A DNA stretch of 64,000 bases from Taenia hydatigena (GCA_036345935.2 JADWOT020000323.1:27647-91646); one strand, 5' to 3'. Counted from the stretch's first letter, positions 35,606-48,790 are shown. A program made the numbers and translations. Notes: a model not told the origin generated them from the letters alone.

Positions 35606-38179
35606 AAAGCGTTGTTACATCTAGCTTTTGTTGCTAATTTTCTTACTAACACCTGACAAATATGCGAATGATACCTGTATTTCATTGTTTTAAATTTTCG
35701 ATCAAAGTTAAAAAAGTTAGGTGTTTGTGAAGGCCTTTGACTTATTAAGGACACACAGAAATTAGAATTTTATTTGTTTTACCGGGCAAAGAATAAAGTG
35801 ATTGGCCAGATTTGTACGTGAAGTACGAAAGTGGTGTACACTTTAGTGACCATTGTTTTCTGTTAATGGGCCTTAACTAGCTCCAATAATTTGGGGATCT
35901 GGTAAGTATTTGGCACTTTTTTATTGATTTTGGTTCGGTAGTTGTTATTAGGTCTTTTGCATGCCAATTGGCTTCCTTTATAGGTCTACTTGCTAGAATA
36001 AACGCGAAGGTTTCATAATGCGACTGTTAAGACGTTTTGTTTCCCAACTGCGAGGTAAAGTTACGTTCATTTCTTTCTGTACAAAACTTTATGTGGTAAA
36101 TTAAGACTGTTTTGGTGATTTTTTAATTAGTTTGCTCCTCAATGACTGTGGACTTCGATCAATGGGTCGCAACTTTGTTGGGAAGCGTTTTGGTTTAACT
36201 AGGTACTTGGTGCCTCTTCATTACTATCGTGCTAATAAGTATTTTTTATATCTACGTGACTTTTAACGCATTCTCTTTATCTGTTTACATGCTGAAATAG
36301 ACGCCGAAGAGGTAGCTGTATTTTCTGTCATCCGTCGGCAATGAGTGTGGCTCTTGCCTTCGCTATCACTTTACACGTTCCTCAGGTAAGATGGGATTGC
36401 TGTATGTGAATTTTTCTGTCTTTCGTGTGTATCTACAGATTTGATGTGCGTTCTCATTTAGGGTAGAAGCATGCTTTCACCATTTATCCGTATGTTCTTT
36501 CGTACTTTATGTGTGGTAAAAGGTCCGTTGTTTCCATTACCATTATGTCCGTGTTGGTGGAGCGCACATCATATATGGAGGGCGTGGGACGCTTGACGGC
36601 TCTACCGCTCATTGACTTGGGGACGGGTTATTTCTGTGTTGATGTTGTGTAGAGGCTCTCGGTGATGGCTTAATGGTAGGTTCAGCTTTGACGGCATGAG
36701 TTGACGTCTGGGTGAGGTGGACGCAGCAGGAGCGATGGAGTGACTGGTGGGGAGCTTTTACATCACTTTGCAGTCTACTTTGTAGTAGTCTTAAATGTTT
36801 GCTTGTTAAGGTGCTTTTTTTCCTATTAGAAGTTATGTTCAGAGGCGTTAGCTTTGCGGCGCGTTGGACATTCACACATCGGCTCTTCCATTGTTTGCTT
36901 TCCCCCTTTTCAGATACTACAAAATTACTGTGGTGGCGGTGGTGGGGCAACATTTTATGAGTTTGTGAAATGGTAGGCAATGCAAGCTTGCGGAGTCATT
37001 GGCGGAGAGGTCTCCATCTTGGATGCATGGACAATGGCGGTGACATAGCGGTAGATGTGACCTTTTGTTTAGCTGGGCACAAGCATTGGGTGCGAATGGC
37101 ATGGCCGCAAGCTCGGTTGGCTAACTGGAGTGTGGCACTGGTGGGTTGGGGGAGGGAAGCGAGCCTTTTGTCACGTTGATTAGTTGTGCTGGCGATTGTG
37201 TCAACACTGAAAAGATGGGGAGGAGTAGAGGTGTTCCATAGTTTTTGTTTCAAACCTACTCCAGGCGGGCCTTCTTTTCGTGAATTTTGGTGCGTGTCTG
37301 CGTGTTTTTAGCTTCATAGTTCGCAGTGTGTATTCCTTGTCTTACTGTCTGCTAATTTTTTTTATTGCGCGTAGACCCATGCACACTGATATTTTCAAGA
37401 TCGTCTAGAATTCGTTTTTAGTTCCGCAAACGTGTGTGCGTGCATGGAGATCTCTTTTTTGTTAATGAGGTTCGCGAGAGAGAATTTGGCGAGTTTTGGT
37501 TGGCTGTTGGATGGCAGCACTTTTTTGCGTTCGTTCGTTATGATGAACAATGGAGTGGAGGGGATTGATTGAAGTTGTCGTGGCGGTATTGCAGGTGGGC
37601 AGGTAAGTAGGTGGGGGTTATTTGAATAGGGAAGGAATGATATTGTGGTGAATGAGGCCTCGTTTGCTGGGAGGGAAGTTACCAAGCCCTTGGCTTTACG
37701 TGGTACCAAAGTGGTTGCGGGTCCAAAATACAGCGAAAGGGGATTTTTATTTCCTCTGGAGCATTGTTATGTGATAGGCATAAAGACTTGGGTGAGTAGC
37801 ACTAGGTGTCAATTTTGTGCGCCAAAATTGTAAGTGTAGTATTTGTGTGTTGTAATAGTTGGCTTCTGACCAACACTGGCTGCCTCGCCGCTGCTGTTCA
37901 CAACGCTGGCCACGTGGCGCTTTTCAACGTCGTCGTTAATCACAGACTCATCAGGCTGCCTGTCGTCAATAACACGCATTGTTGTTGTCGACGGTGGCAA
38001 TAATGGAAAAGGGGGATGCGGACGTAGATGCCGGTCCATGGGAGGCTACCGAGACTACATCAAAGGCCTCCGAACTCGTCCTTGTCGATGGCGGCAGCTG
38101 TGACGTCACAGCAACTACTAGAAGAGCAATTGATACGATCAAGAGTTCGCTTGCTCCTCCTTCTCCTCATCAGTGTGGA
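35606..38179. other. G+T-rich stretch without a recognised gene
   Basis: The plus strand is visibly rich in T and G. No family recognised. A short ATG frame at 36341-36385 (MSVALAFAITLHVPQ) ends at a good donor GTAAGA, but no partner exon was found. Confidence 0.35.
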
Positions 38180-38415
38180 TTATTCTTTCATGCAGGCCAT
38201 AAGCAGGCAGGCAGCGCGGCTGTGTCCTTGGAAGGCTGAGTGCGGCGTGTACGGATGTGTGGACGTCAGGCAGGCGGCCGGTGGTCGAAAGCGAAGGGAG
38301 AGGAGAACGGTAACTTGGTGAGTACCTCTCCACGGGACAGTGTGTTGTACGAGTTGAAAGAGATCTTATCATAGGCTCACAATCGCATCACTTTTGCTTG
38401 TTTTGAGACCTTTAG

Positions 38416-38437
38416 CAGCAACAACAACAACAACAAG
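38416..38437 (+). repeat. CAA trinucleotide microsatellite
   Basis: About six CAA units inside copy B. The equivalent place in copy A (about 15025) has only a short CAACAAC run. Confidence 0.9.
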
Positions 38438-38690
38438 TGTATAGTGTGCGACGAAGCCGATGTGAGGCTATATTGTTATTATGAGCCTTCATACGGTGCA
38501 TTGGTTTTTCATGAGGTCCGCATTTGTGAGCGTTGAGCGGGGTGACTTATTGCTGGGGCGTGGTTGTTAATTTTCAGGGGAAGGAGGAGGACGAGGAGGA
38601 GGAAGCGAGGATACTGCATGATTTAATGTCGGACTTGCTTCCGTCCATTGTTGCATTCATAGTTCACGCCATATGGAAACGTTCTAACAC

Positions 38691-38936
38691 CTACCAATTG
38701 TTTTGTCCACATCGCATTGCCAAGTTTATAGCCATCACTCGCTCAATATTGCACCTGTGACTCTGCATAGGTGCACCACTGATCAGATGCGAAAACAAAG
38801 TTTGAACTATAATGACTAGAGGAAAGGCATTCAACAAGGGCAGTACCAAAGAAGGGGCCAGTAAGACGAAAGATTTGTGCAGTACTTTTGTTATTAAAAT
38901 GGGACTTGGGGAGACGAAGAGGCAGTCATAGCGCAC
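38691..38936 (-). pseudogene. Open frame shared by copies A and B, function unknown
   Basis: An 81-codon minus-strand frame, partner of 15299-15505 in copy A. Similar residues run almost through the whole length, with one in-frame indel. Hydrophobic middle (VLLAPSLVLPLLNAF). No family recognised. Confidence 0.25.
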
Positions 38937-41900
38937 CTAGTGATGAAGATGGTGGTCAGAGCAATTTAGGTTTGCAATAAAGTCCAAAGCATTTTGAGGC
39001 AAAAGACGAGGAGACAAACAGGGAGCTCGCTAAATCTCTATTCCTTGTGTAATAATTATGTCGACAGAGGCCATCCTTTCACTACCCATAAGGGTTGTGT
39101 CGATCCCCTGTCTTTTAAATTAATAGGTTTGTAACAGGATAACCAGTCTACTCAAGGGTAGCACTCAGATTCTCACATGTGGTGCGTAACGTTCCGACAC
39201 CTTTTTTAGAATGAATGCTGGCAAGTTTGCATGACGTATAATGCTTTCTATAATAAGATTCAATTTTCAAACAATCAATTGTCGAAGATGAAATGAATTT
39301 GGTTTTTATGCGCTCGCAAAGATCAATTTTAGCGGTTGTTCCAAGGCCAAGCTTGATGGGGTGTTTTGTGTGTTTTCAAGAATTCTTAAGATTGAGAGAT
39401 ATTTGCTCGACAGTGGTACTTCAAGTTTGGCAGGTTCGAGGTCATCGGTCGTGCTTATTATATTGCCTGTCGATATGGTGGGTGCGTCGCGTTTTAATTG
39501 CGGCTTTTTTGGGTGGATAAGCTCCGTTAATTCTGGAAGGAAAGAAACTGTTTCGTTTTGGACTTCACGTGAGGTTAATGATGGTCCAAATCTTAAGAAT
39601 GACAAGAATGTGTCTATCTGTGGTGGTGCATCTAATGTGCCCCAAGGGATTGCTGAAAAGAATGCAGAATTTAATGTTTGAGTTCTCTCTTACTCTCTAC
39701 TCCGGCCTAGAGGTTGGTGTGATCTGTGCTGTACCTCAATGAATCCGTTGCGCATCCTTTTCCCGAAGTCTTTTGACAAATGCAATGTGACAGCTACATT
39801 TTCCAAATTGTTATAGTAACCATATTGGTCGAATTTATCGTGTTCATTGGACGCAGATATAGCTGCGGTGCGCTCCGAAAGGGTACTTGAGTATGTTCTT
39901 CTCCACTAGGGAACTGAATGTCGTCTCCTTTAACTTTAGTATACCCGGTCGGAACAAGTCTAAGCCAAAGTCGTAAAGATTCTTCTGCGACTGAGGCGTT
40001 AACGTGCAACCTACTCCATCGTCGCACAGCGTATTAATCTGCTGCCTTGATTTAAATTGTTTCTTCAAGTCCTAGTTTGTTCCTGTAGATTCGAGGATGT
40101 TCTTCAAATGGAATATTCGGTGGCTCGGGTGACGGGTGGATGCAAACATCGAATTTTACCGCGCAAAATGGAGACGACTGACAAATGAAGCAGCACATCA
40201 GCTATGTTTCTTCCGAGCCTGCAAAGGACAGGTACTTCGTTGAAGCTGTGCTGCCGCTGAAGGACGTTTTGGTAGTCACCGTTCGCTGGTGAAATTTTGT
40301 CGAAACTGTTGGAAGTCTGTCGCGAAGTAGGGTGCAAGCGGTGCCGTGTCCATGGCTTCTGCTTTATGACGCGGTGGGCAAAAAGGGCCACGTCGATGAG
40401 TGTGACGATTGTGGATGCATGGAGGAAGTGACTCGCCTATTAAGAGGTACGTATCAATGCACATTTATGTACATTTGAAAAGCCCCTATTCATGCACGGT
40501 ACTTGCCGTTTTGTCAACTTTGATGAGGTGTGGCGCCTGAGTGCGAGGTGTAGTTTTTTGCGTTGGCCACAGTCACTGTCTGTTCTATGGGAATTTAATG
40601 CCGGCTTAGGAATAACTGTCTCTTCTTAATTTTTTTTCAGCTGCCACCAGCTGTTTAAGTACTTTCACTCAGCACTGGTATATTTTAAATATTGTTAGTT
40701 CTAACTTTTGCGCTCATTGACATCTGGTCGTGTCACTGGCTGAATTTGTCCACTGTATTCATCTTGTCATCGCTTTCCGTTTGGAAGGGTAGATGGCATG
40801 CTTTGGTCTATTACTCGTTTCCCTCATTCTAATCTGGCCAGGAGAGGTTGTGCCTAGCGTGTTAATTAATATGCATGTGCTTTTTGAGAATTTTGATTGG
40901 GACAAGTTGTCTGTGTTCATTACAAAGTGTAAATTCGTAGTTATCGGATTGGGTGTACTGGATGCTGATGGGTAGGGATACGGCAATTTGCTTCATTGTA
41001 CGTGTGGGCATCTGCGATGGACTGTAATTATCAGTTCCGAATAAGTGTTCTTTCACATTCGGAGCAGTAGTATAGACACTACGCACAGTTGTATTAAGTG
41101 AGTAGGTTCCAATTAATCTACTTGTCGTCAGAAAGCATGATGCTGCCCTACTTCTTCTTACTGTTTAGCGGATTTGAGGAGGACCATTTGGTAATTGAAT
41201 GTACACTTTTGGGCGCACTCAAGTTTTGCTGATTGTTAAGCGATTCCGTAGATTTCTTCCGCCGTTGTTACTCGAATCTGCCTGATTAGTGCTCCTTCTG
41301 TAAACCATCGGACTGTGCGCGTTTATTATTGTCAAGAAAAATCTCGGGATGTCTGCCTCCGTGTCAATCCACGGTGTTGCTGGACTTAATCAGTAAACAT
41401 TACATTGAACTGTGTGTCCATCGCACTAGGCTTGGGACTCATCATCGTGTGCTTGGCACGCTATTGTTTCTTCTCACTGTGCCATCGTTCTTGTTTTTTG
41501 TTAGTAGGCATAAAGTTACTCCTTTCTTTTAGCATGGGATGCTCTCTTATTATCGTTAGAATGATTAATAATTCAATTGTGCTGTTTTCTGCACTTTTCG
41601 TGCGTTTTCTATTTGCCCATGCTTAGTGCTTCGCGATATTTTGGTTAAGCAACGTCTTTTTAGGTAGTTTTGAGGATGTTTATTGAAAGCCAACAATTTG
41701 TTATTCCCGTTACTCAGTTGGCACTATCTTTTTGCTGATTCTCTTCGTTTTTCTGCAATTTCCTCGTAAAACATAATGCTTTTGAAAAGTAGTTAAAAGG
41801 CGAGTATTTAGCAGGGTGGAGTGTCTTGCCTTTGGTTAGCTTGCGAAGAGTAGACATCAATCCATTTACAGACTCTTGGTAGAATGCTAGGGTTTTTGTG

Positions 41901-43280
41901 TCTCGAATTCAATTATTGCGTGTAAAGTTAAGTAAGTTGACTTCATTTATGAAATCATAAGTTTTGCAATGATTCTGCCAGACCGCCTTCGTGCATTGTT
42001 TCATTTGATCACTACGAATTTTTTTTTTTCGTGCGAAATCTTACCTTTTCGTGGATATGCAGGGAACAACCAGACATTTTATTTCTGTCAGTTGTTTCGG
42101 CAAGCACTTTTTCCGTCTCCAAGCTTATAATCAACTCGTTAACAGGTTAAAACTTTCTTTTTGTCTCTTTTAGCTTTTTGCCTCCAAAATTAAGCAGTTT
42201 TTGTCGATCCAGCCTTACTTTCTGTTGTGAATTTTTTTTTTCTGTGTTGCCTTCGCCTTGTGCCCATAATTACTTGACATTCTTAGAGGGAGGTAATTTT
42301 GAGTAGATATTGCACGCCTTATTTGTAATGGTTGTTCTTTGTCCTATTCCCTGGGCCAGTTCTCGATTTGTACTACTTTTTTTCGTAATAGTCCCTGTGG
42401 TTTTCACTCCCAGTTGTAACTTTTTTTTTAAGAGAATGCAGACAATTAACAAATAAAGGGTCTCAGGAATTACCACTGTGCGGGTGAGCTGAAAACCAAC
42501 ATTTTCGGGATAGCCACTGACCGGTAGACGTCTACACCTCTCAAGTGTCTGATTGCTGACTAGGTTGGCGCCTCTTGCTGGTACGGGTATCCAAGATTGT
42601 AGACGCCTTTCGCAAGAAACTCTGTCTACCACAGGCACTGGCACTGGCCTGTGCCATTCTCGATAAATGATGTCTATTCCGTGTATAGCCTGATCTAGTA
42701 CTTGCTACTTTATGTAATACCGCTGCACTATAATTGCTCATGCAGATGTAGAACCAGCACTTCTATCTAGACCTTATTTCCTTCGTATTGACCGAGACTT
42801 TTCCCAGCCCATGTTTGCTGTTTTCGTTTTGTAGGTTCAAGTGCCGATGATGTGTAAATGGGATGCAGACGAGAGGTCCGCTGTCCAAAGCGGATTAGAA
42901 GTCTAATTTGTCGGTGTGGAAACACCGCTACTATCGTGAGGTCCATGAAAACCACTCATTAAGAGGGAAAGGAGACACTGGAATGATTTGATATGTCTTC
43001 TGGCAGCACTTTGATGTGGAACAGCACAAAACCCTGTAGATCCTGAGTCATCATTGTTCCTAATGCCTACGTCCCCCTCTCCAAGTTGTGATGATGTCTC
43101 CGCAATGGTGTGTATTTCTGTTCATTTTTCATCATTAGCAAATTTAAAAATGATACTCATTTGTGCGTGTTTCTTCGCAAACAATGGAACATGGGTATTG
43201 AGTTTGCGCAGGTGATGGTAAATTTGCTTGTTGATCGACGTGGCCGAGGTGCGTGAGGTGAGGTGGTCCATTGTAATACG

Positions 43281-45019
43281 CTAGAAGGGTCTCCAGATTG
43301 TGGTACGAATGCAGCAGCTACTTTTTGCTAAGAGGGAATTATTAAATAAAGGTGGTTGTTTACCGCACCGCTTTTGTGTCGAGAGGTTAGTGAGTGCATA
43401 AACCATGCCTAATGGCTTAGGCTAGGTTTTGGTAAGTCCAAGTTGACTTGAATAATAAGTTGTAATTTCTAGGATAGTCTGAGATGGCATGCTGTCAAAG
43501 GGCAAACGTGGTGACGTCAAATAGAGCTGTTCAATTGTACAACATTTAATGCTTAGGAATGATCGCAATGGAATGCTAGTGATTTTAAAGCGAAAAGTGA
43601 CAGCCTGAGTACATCGTTGGAACCTATGTTCTTGGTTATTCATTTATAATTATGACAATTTGTACTCAGCTGTTTCTTTCATCGCTGGCAGCTGCAATAT
43701 TCCTCAAGTTATGCAATCAAAACTTAGACCTGACCGATAAGTTAAGTAGCCTATTTTGGCAAACAGATAAAATAATGCAAGTATATAGAGCTACGTCACA
43801 AACTGTTTATTTAGATCTAGAATCGATCAGAATTATAATTTGACAGCTTAAACCACTTAGTAGTTACTTGCTGCAGTTATCCTACCAAATTGTAAGAGTA
43901 AGTTTGGGATAGAGGTGAAGAGATGCGAAGTCGCTAGAATGGAGGGAGTAAGGATGGGGATGGACAGAAGAGGATTGGAAATGGACTCTGTAGGATGACT
44001 CCTTACATTGCTGCGGTGTAGCTTTTTCTATTACTTTTTATATTTCTACCATTCATTCCTAAACTGATTCAATTGCTTACTCATTTAGGCGCGTGACTAG
44101 GTAAAATTTGAAGAAACCCTCCCAACGACATGTGAAGCGGTTAGTCATAGCTCCCTTTTTGTGTCACTTACGCCGGATACTGGATGTAAAGATATGTTGA
44201 AATGACGCATGCGAGTAAATTCCGGGGACAGAAGAAGGTGGCACAGGTGAAGGAAGGGGTGTTGGCGCCAAAAGTCACCCCTAATTTGTGATATCTATCT
44301 GCTTTCGCCCCTTCGACGTTTCTGAAATGAAGAATTGAAAGGTGTGGAATGATGAAGAGAGAGAGTGTTGCGACGTTAGTGAAGGATACAAATAAGACCG
44401 GAGACAAAGATAAAACGAGGTAGGTGAGAGGCACCGACGAATAACTGAATGGCAAGAATGGCAGCACGGCGAAGCAGGATGAATGAATGTAAGCGTGCGA
44501 CACGCAGAACAGCATGTCTGGTAGTTTGTCGTGTGGTAGACCAATTTGAACCTGACACGTGCGAATTGATTGCAACACGTGTCGTGTGGTCTTGCCCAGT
44601 GCTGTCCGGTGTGAACTTTAGACAGCACCATTTGTAGGTGGTTTTGAGAGAGAAGGCGACACTTGCTTCTGTGCTTTCGTGACTTGATTAAGTTATGTGC
44701 ATCGTAGTGCATGCAAAGGAGGAGGAAGAGAATGAGAAGAACCACCGATACTAATGCGTTTTGACATAAATGCCCTGCCTCGTTGTGACTGCTTACCCTC
44801 GGCTTTTTTTTGAGGGGATGGCTATTATGCATTGGCAACTCACCCCTTGCGATTACTATGGCGCCAGCGAAGGTGCGTTTCTGCCGTTCAGTTTAGTTTC
44901 ATGCCAAGACCAATTGCTGCCTTGCACCAGGGAGCACAATAGCGGTTAGCAAACCTCACCAACTACTACTACTACTTCACACCTCATAATTCGTAGACGC
45001 GTCCAACTCCCACCCCATC
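43281..45019. other. Stretch without a recognised gene
   Basis: The longest item is a 185-codon minus-strand frame at 44281-44838 with a hydrophobic run (VVLLILFLLLCMHYDA). It has no family motif and a Ser/Cys/His-rich, low-complexity look, so it is treated as chance unless transcript evidence appears. Confidence 0.35.
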
Positions 45020-45410
45020 ATCATGCTGCCCAATTCTTTTCTTCTCTCTATGCGAAATTCCTCTACCTGGCGCTCTATGTTAACGAATAAGGACGTGTGC
45101 TTTCTGCCTTCGACGAACCACCTGCTCCTTTTCCCTGTGCATTTGTGCTTGCCCCAGTTTGCGCGTGTGTCATTGCTCGCTTTTATCTTCGTCCTTTGGA
45201 GAGTCGTCTTCATCAGTGCCCCTGAAAACATGTAGGATTGTCTGTGTGCGTGCCTGTTTGTATGTGAGTGCAAAGGTATATTCATCCCATCCTCTCCTTC
45301 AAAGTTGTCCTTCAAGCCAACCAAGTCGATAGTTCTATCTTAGGTGAAGTAAGACCTCCTTTGAGCGTTCGTTTTATGGCCAGTTAGTTGCCTTATTAAT
45401 TTAAACTGCA
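45020..45410 (+). repeat. LTR-like dispersed repeat, copy 1
   Basis: Aligns with 52490-52850 in the same orientation. Shared landmarks: GAAATTCCTCTACCTGGCGC versus GAATTCCTCTACCTGACGC, GTGCGCTTTC-type block, TTTGGAGAGT and the CATCCCATCCTC-type end. Given neighbouring gypsy pol debris it may be part of an LTR, but its boundaries were not found. Confidence 0.6.
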
Positions 45411-46604
45411 CTTCCCACCAACATTCCATCACTCACACATCAATCAACTCATTTCGCTATATTTAACCGCTTTTACTTCCTGCGGCTTCTCTGCTTCCTC
45501 TCTTATTTCTGACTGAAATCGACAGGCCACATGGAACTGGCAGAAGGATTTGCGCCAGGTCAAGGCGATTCGTCGCCCACGTCGTCAATAATTCATGTCT
45601 CCTGTGCGGATGCGCGGCAAAGAAGTCCGCGAAACGGGGCAACGCCTTACAAAACACACGGCGGAATCACTGAACGACGACTGTGCGACTCCCAATAGAA
45701 AATCGTCAGTACCTCCCACTCAGCGAATTGGCGTAGCGGCACAGCTCAGCCCTCTCGGAGCTCGGTGGCACTTACAAAAGGACAGCATTCGTCGAGTACG
45801 CTCCAACAAACTTAAAACATAAATGAGACGCTAAGAGCCAAATGATTTTCACTTTTAATGATGCAAAATCCAAGGGGTAAAGGGGATCTTCGCCTCGTCA
45901 CCGAGATGTTGCAGATTCCTTTGCCGAAAAACAATTCTAAGCAAAATGATTACAGAGAGTTGATAACTATCTGACCACAAAAAGCCACCGAGAGAGGAAA
46001 AAGTAAAGAGGAGTTCTCATTACAAAAGTGCTATTTAAAACGGTTATCATAGAAGCACAACGTTATAGTCCTAATGGTTTTTTATGTCACAGATCAGTTA
46101 ATAGTAAATCCTCCTCCAAGTTTTCGATGCTGACTAATAATTTTTATGCATGATGCTAATTCTCTTCTTGTTATCTTAAAAAAAAAACAATATTTTAATG
46201 CTTACGCCTTTTTAAAGGTACATTGTAGGCGGCGGTCAGGAACACAACTTCAATCCCTCGATCCCGGCACAGTTAGTTCTACAGCACTCTACTACTACGC
46301 CATCAATCCGTCATTTCGTCTAAGACCATGAAAGAGTCTCGTAGGTATCAACCTTCTCGTACTAGGCATGGGCAGAGGATCTGACACACTGCTGGCATGA
46401 ATTTTGGTGGTGTTGCATGTGAATAATGGAGGAATCGGCAAGTTGTTTATAGTTAAACCAAACGCTTGCCACTACTGTATTAGACAGAAATGAAAATATT
46501 CAGCACAAAACTTTGCACGTGTTGTCGTTTGTTCAGCACTCTGTCTCGTCTTTGGTCATTTGGATGTTAATCAGACATTCGTCGGGTGCAGTGTCGTGCT
46601 AAGG
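45411..46604. other. Stretch without a recognised gene
   Basis: No family motif. A 75-codon frame at 45595-45822 is basic and could be gag-like debris, but nothing supports that directly. Confidence 0.35.
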
Positions 46605-47220
46605 CGTATTGGGGTAAACTGTTCGTCATCAGTACAACGGTTAGACACTTCAAATACTGCCTGAAAGCAGGACTGTTCGTAGCAAGAACAAATTATCAAG
46701 CGCTGACTTGGTTACAAGCAATGAAGGAGATGGACCATTCAATTGCACACTGATACGAGTAATTGCAGCAATATGACTTGACAGCTCATTAAAAATAGAA
46801 AATGAGCATGGCAACGCAAACGCAATGTCCTGCAGACTCCCCTTAGTAGAAGAAGGTGGCGGCATAGGGAATACGATAATTTTGAGCAAATTTGCTAAAC
46901 ATTATTGGAGAAACACACAGAATACTAATTATAACACGGCCATACATACGAGAGGTTTCTGGCACCTTATTTTAGGTCCTCAGCCGGAGAGATGAGCTCG
47001 TTTAGCAAGCCTTTAATGATTCCAGATTCATTTATACAAGCAGCATCTCAAAAGTGGCAGCAGCGGTTGGATCATGAGAGCCAGAAAGACGGTAGGAGCA
47101 TCAAGCAAACCATACTTGTAGCCCTTGCCTACCACAGAAGCACTAGACTTCTGTCGGACCTGCATCACTTAGAGCAGTATCAAAAGACCTCACATTACAG
47201 CGATCGTATCTGATTAAAAG
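46605..47220 (+). pseudogene. Second Ty3/gypsy pol remnant (RNase H to integrase spacer)
   Basis: The frame reads TVRHFKYCLKAGLFVARTN and YQALTWLQ, the RNase H block also seen in the element at 30622. It is then broken by stops in the QQYDLTAH and HGNANA-like segment (to about 46850). Downstream, GGAGAAACACACAGAATAC and IQAASQKWQQR (46992-47213) match the RNase H-integrase spacer of the first element, so both come from the same or a sister family. Unlike the first copy, this one keeps the residues after ALTWLQ. No integrase core is seen. Confidence 0.65.
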
Positions 47221-47289
47221 TAGAAGTTAGTGCCTAATTTTCTTAAGGGAGCGGTCTCCTAGTAACAAAGTAATAGACCAACGCTGCTT

Positions 47290-47830
47290 CTGTTAAATAA
47301 CAATCAGCCGGCGTACTTTACCAAGGCAGAGCGGCGCATTTCGACCTAAGCACATCGGTACTAGCAGACCTACTCCCCCTCTTCCGCCTCACTTACATAC
47401 ACAATGGCGTACAGAACTCGGCCGAAGTGCAGAAGCACAAAGGCAAGTGACGCCTACTCCCAAGAAGCCACCTAACAACATGTACCACTGATCCAGTCAG
47501 AAGTGATGAATCACACAACTAACCACCAGAGATACTCGCACTCGCATTCCACCACCTTCCACGTTTCATCTTGCTTCCCATGTTCTCGTCGAATCCACCA
47601 CCTAGTTCTCTGTCAAAGCCTCGGTCCTGCTTTGTTAGCTACTCATCTTCAGTCCGCTTCCCATCCTTCACCTCCATCGCCTCCCTCCCAATCCCAATTT
47701 CCCACTCCGTTGTTTGAAAGACGTCAATAGGCCAACAAAGATAAAATCGTAATAATTAGAGGTAGCTCTGCTACTACCCTCTCCTCCTCTACTGCTTAGT
47801 CTTAATCTCCCTACTAACCTTATTTATGTA
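47290..47830 (+). repeat. Repeat unit of gypsy debris, copy 1
   Basis: Two blocks are shared with 48325-48790: AAGGCAGAGCGGCGCATTT..AAGCACA..GGTA near 47320, and the block ACGTCAATAGGCC..ATCGTAATAATTAGAGG near 47720-47765. The second block may be the end of pol plus the purine-rich start of a 3' LTR. Confidence 0.45.
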
Positions 47831-48324
47831 CGTCGTAGTTTCGGTATTGTCACAATTGATTCTAGTGTATTTCACTTGTTAGGGTAAATTATGAGTAGCG
47901 TCTTTGAGTGTCCCGCTTGATAGAAACTTATATTCCTTCCACACAGTCAATTTCTCTATGCTTCACTGGAATACATGGTCGATGCAATGGGTAAACGAAG
48001 GCTTTTAGGAAGATGCAAGAGAAAGAGGGCAGGGAATGGGGTATGTAGTGCTCCAGCACTGTTTAGAAACATCTAACAATGGCCATTTTCCATCTTCACC
48101 TCTCGCCCAACTGTTCTTTTGCGATTCAATCACCGTCGTTGTCCTCTCTGGTGCAAGACAACAAATAGTCCAGGTATGTGATTAGAAAATAAGCAACAAA
48201 AGCATACCTTCTATAGCTCCAAGGCAATCATTAGTTAGTCACTAATTTCTTTACTCAATTCATAGCTTGCACTGCCTCTACTGCCCATAACTACCCGAAA
48301 GGCGTCCTTCTAAAAGGAAACATC

Positions 48325-48790
48325 AGAGGTAAAAGCTGGGAGCAAGCAGTCCAGACAAGGCAGCGCATTTATTCCAAGCACACTGGTATCAGTAGTCCGT
48401 CTCAAGGCAAAAAACAAAGGAAAATTGTGTCTACTCTTACAGAACCGCCTAGGAGAAATGTCGTCTAAAGCCCACACTAGGCGGCGCTGAGAGACAGCAC
48501 CTGATTCAAGCTGATCTATCATGCAAAAAAGAGTCTGGCATGCTCACATGTGTCTTGTGTCGTCCACGAATGCTCATTCTTCATGAATTCATCCTTATAA
48601 CTCTGTTAATCGCGCTTCGTTTTCTCCTTGTTTTTAGCCTTATGTCCCCATCACTCTAACCTCCTGACCCGCTGTTTAGAGACGTCAGAAGGCCAAAACA
48701 GATAGATATCGCAGAAATTAGGAGTAAGTTATGCCACCTGTTCCTCTTTCTTTGCTCATCTACCCGTCCAGTTGCATCCACTTCCTTCTT
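48325..48790 (+). repeat. Repeat unit of gypsy debris, copy 2
   Basis: Counterpart of the unit at 47290-47830: ACAAGGCAGCGCATTT..AAGCACA near 48355, and ACGTCAGAAGGCC..ATCGCAGAAATTAGGAG near 48683-48723. The spacing between blocks differs from copy 1. Confidence 0.45.

Larger units (their letters stand above)
38180..43280 (+). repeat. Copy B of the ~5 kb direct duplication
   Basis: Counterpart of 14775-19400. The aligning parts are about 38180-41345 and 42440-43280; the segment between them (about 1.1 kb) has no match in A, where a 0.67-kb unrelated segment sits. Minus-strand blocks similar to A include the 38691-38936 frame, ..TDDLEPAKLEVPLSSKYL.. (39306-39605), ..RWSRLHVNASVAEESLR.. (39794-40027), ..ESLPPCIHN.. 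(40276-40464) and ..VKEHLFGTD.. (40862-41086). They lie in changing frames. Confidence 0.75.

Noticed and set aside
36341..36385. Signal-peptide-like first exon MSVALAFAITLHVPQ with donor
   Set aside because: No downstream exon in a compatible phase; the next acceptor leads straight into a stop.
44281..44838. 185-codon minus-strand frame as a gene
   Set aside because: No motif, odd Ser/Cys/His-rich composition, overlapping open frames on both strands, no promoter or polyadenylation context.
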